From CAZFPA01 sp964520975 (GTDB lineage Bacteria > Bacillota > Negativicutes > Selenomonadales > Selenomonadaceae): a DNA stretch of 6,482 bases. Within the stretch, counting starts at the first letter, position 1. Each line of letters begins with the position of its first letter. The translations under genes and the position numbers were made by a program. Location: positions 1 to 6,482 of the forward strand of contig CAZFPA010000094.1 in assembly GCA_964520975.1 (NCBI GenBank), given 5' to 3'. Below the pieces are notes generated by a model. That model made no database searches. It was not told where the DNA came from and saw only the letters and a list, made by a program, of their open reading frames with translations. Positions 5,190 to 6,482 of the stretch are shown piece by piece.

Positions 5190-6482
5190 TTATTTTAGAC
5201 AGGGTATGCGAATAGTAAATTGCGTTCCCTCTTCTTTGATGCTATGTGCTGATATTGTTCCTCCCATAGCCTCAACTAGGCCACGGCTAATTGATAATCC
5301 AAGGCCATTGCCACCAGAAGAACGATTACGCGATTTATCGGTGCGATAAAAACGTTCCCAGATTAAAGGTAATTCTTCTTCAGAAATTCCATCCCCCTCA
5401 TCGGAAACGCAAATATTCAATAAATCTTTTTCTTCCGTTAACTTCAGTCCAATGCGAGATTCCTCAGGACTATAGCGTATAGCATTACTCAGAAGATTAT
5501 CGAGCACTTGCTCTAATCGCCCCGCATCACCCCAAATATACCGCTTATCGGTTTCCAATCGTAGTAAGAGAGAAAGTCTCTTTTCCTTTAGTAGTGGTTC
5601 GAGTTTATCAGCCTGATGCAATAGCAATTCCGCAACATCAATTTTCTCGCGTCGGATATGCATTTTTCCAGATTCCAGTTGTTCTGTATCCATAATATCA
5701 TGTACTAAACGAGACATCCGGTCAGTTTCTGATAGTATTCTTTCCAAATAATCGGTTCTTTCTTGCTCATTTGTTGCAATACCATCAATTAACGCCTCAG
5801 TTGTTGCTTTTATGCAACTTAGTGGTGTTTTTAATTCATGGGAGATGTTAGCAAAAAAATTGCGGCGACTTTGTTGTGTCAGAAGAATAGAGTCCGCCAT
5901 GGAATTGAATGTTTTACCTAATTCGCCGATTTCATCCTCACCGGTAAAACGGGTGCGACTGGCGAAATTGCCGCTGGAAAAGCGTTTGGCAGTTGCGGCT
6001 ATGTCGGCAATCGAACGGGTTAACTTGCGCGACAGTAGCATTGCCAGGAGAAAAGAAGCGATAAGCCCGACGATGAATGGAAAAAAATAAAAGTTAATTA
6101 CCCGTCTCAAAATTAAATAAATGGAGTCATCCGTGTAACAGGCTATGATCCTGCCGGGCTGATCTTTTATTGTTACGGGAACGGATAGAATAATAGCATC
6201 GATTGATTCGGGAGAGAAATTGATTTTGGTTGTGGATTTGCTATCCAAGTTCTGATAAGAATCAAGGCTTATATTTTCAGGAGGAGCCCCTTGAATAATA
6301 TTCCCTTTTTCGTCTTCCAGCCAAATTGTTGCACCGATTGCGCTGCCTGCTGACTGCCATTCCCGCTGATCAGGAATATGGCCGTTTTTTAATTCTGCCG
6401 CAAAAAAATTAGCAATATTTCTAAGGCCGGAGGTCAAGAAGGTTTCTGTTTCTGTTGCGTGGCCTTCATATATGAAGAACAT
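5190..6482 (-). CDS. Membrane sensor histidine kinase, HAMP/HisKA/HATPase_c type (5' end outside window)
   Basis: This is the sensor of a two-component system: it autophosphorylates on histidine and should pass the phosphate to a response regulator, probably encoded just beyond the window edge. The visible 430 residues hold an extracytoplasmic sensing region (about 5-128), a membrane segment (about 129-151), a HAMP linker (about 152-204) and a dimerisation/phosphoacceptor domain with H-box SHELKTP, His215. The ATPase domain has an N-box (N329, N333), G1 box DEGDG (361-365), F-box WERFYR and G2 box GNGLGL (391-396), so every catalytic motif is intact. The first Met falls exactly on the window edge and no first membrane helix precedes the sensing region. 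The true start is therefore almost certainly upstream, and residues 1-5 are probably the end of that helix. The sensing region looks like a PDC/Cache-type fold (inference); its ligand is unknown. The gene ends 10 bases before a strong terminator. The general architecture resembles WalK/PhoR/BaeS-type kinases, too widespread to name the gene. Confidence 0.95.
   Translation of the reverse strand: MFFIYEGHATETETFLTSGLRNIANFFAAELKNGHIPDQREWQSAGSAIGATIWLEDEKGNIIQGAPPENISLDSYQNLDSKSTTKINFSPESIDAIILSVPVTIKDQPGRIIACYTDDSIYLILRRVINFYFFPFIVGLIASFLLAMLLSRKLTRSIADIAATAKRFSSGNFASRTRFTGEDEIGELGKTFNSMADSILLTQQSRRNFFANISHELKTPLSCIKATTEALIDGIATNEQERTDYLERILSETDRMSRLVHDIMDTEQLESGKMHIRREKIDVAELLLHQADKLEPLLKEKRLSLLLRLETDKRYIWGDAGRLEQVLDNLLSNAIRYSPEESRIGLKLTEEKDLLNICVSDEGDGISEEELPLIWERFYRTDKSRNRSSGGNGLGLSISRGLVEAMGGTISAHSIKEEGTQFTIRIPCLK

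Noticed and set aside
5812..6090. Plus-strand open frame of 92 codons opposite the kinase
   Set aside because: It is antisense to the HAMP and H-box region of a clearly real histidine kinase and has no family resemblance of its own.

Overview
The window looks like chromosome from a diderm (outer-membrane) Firmicute, probably a member of the Negativicutes. This is inferred from three things. Strong Firmicute-style Shine-Dalgarno sequences (GGAGGAG, AGGAGGGG) precede two of the genes. The genes encode a tripartite-type RND efflux pump, which only makes sense with an outer membrane. Base composition is moderate, with AT-rich intergenic DNA. No ribosomal RNA or other marker gene is present, so the taxonomic call is tentative.

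All four genes are on the minus strand, so transcription runs from high to low coordinates. First comes the 3' part of a membrane sensor histidine kinase (6482 to 5190); its start and first membrane segment lie beyond the window edge. It ends at a strong intrinsic terminator (5142-5180). A 236-base gap follows (4954-5189). Besides the terminator it holds a large inverted repeat (5006-5045) and weak promoter candidates. Then comes a pump operon: a periplasmic adaptor (membrane fusion protein, 4953-3823) overlapping by ATGA with an RND inner-membrane transporter of the drug/amphiphile (HAE, AcrB-like) type (3826-758). After 67 AT-rich bases carrying an 18-bp perfect palindrome comes a 209-residue exported protein of unknown function (690-61).

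The adaptor and transporter should form a proton-driven efflux pump that docks on a TolC-type outer-membrane channel. The adaptor carries a complete RxxxLxxxxxxSxxxL channel-docking motif, yet no channel gene is in the window. The histidine kinase ends its own transcription unit just upstream, so its two-component system may control the pump, but the sequence does not prove this. The small exported protein looks like a mixed alpha/beta periplasmic domain and may be an accessory factor.

I found no mobile element, CRISPR array, tRNA, rRNA or clearly new system. The points most worth a second look are the operator-like repeat ahead of the pump operon, the missing channel partner, and the unknown exported protein linked to the pump.
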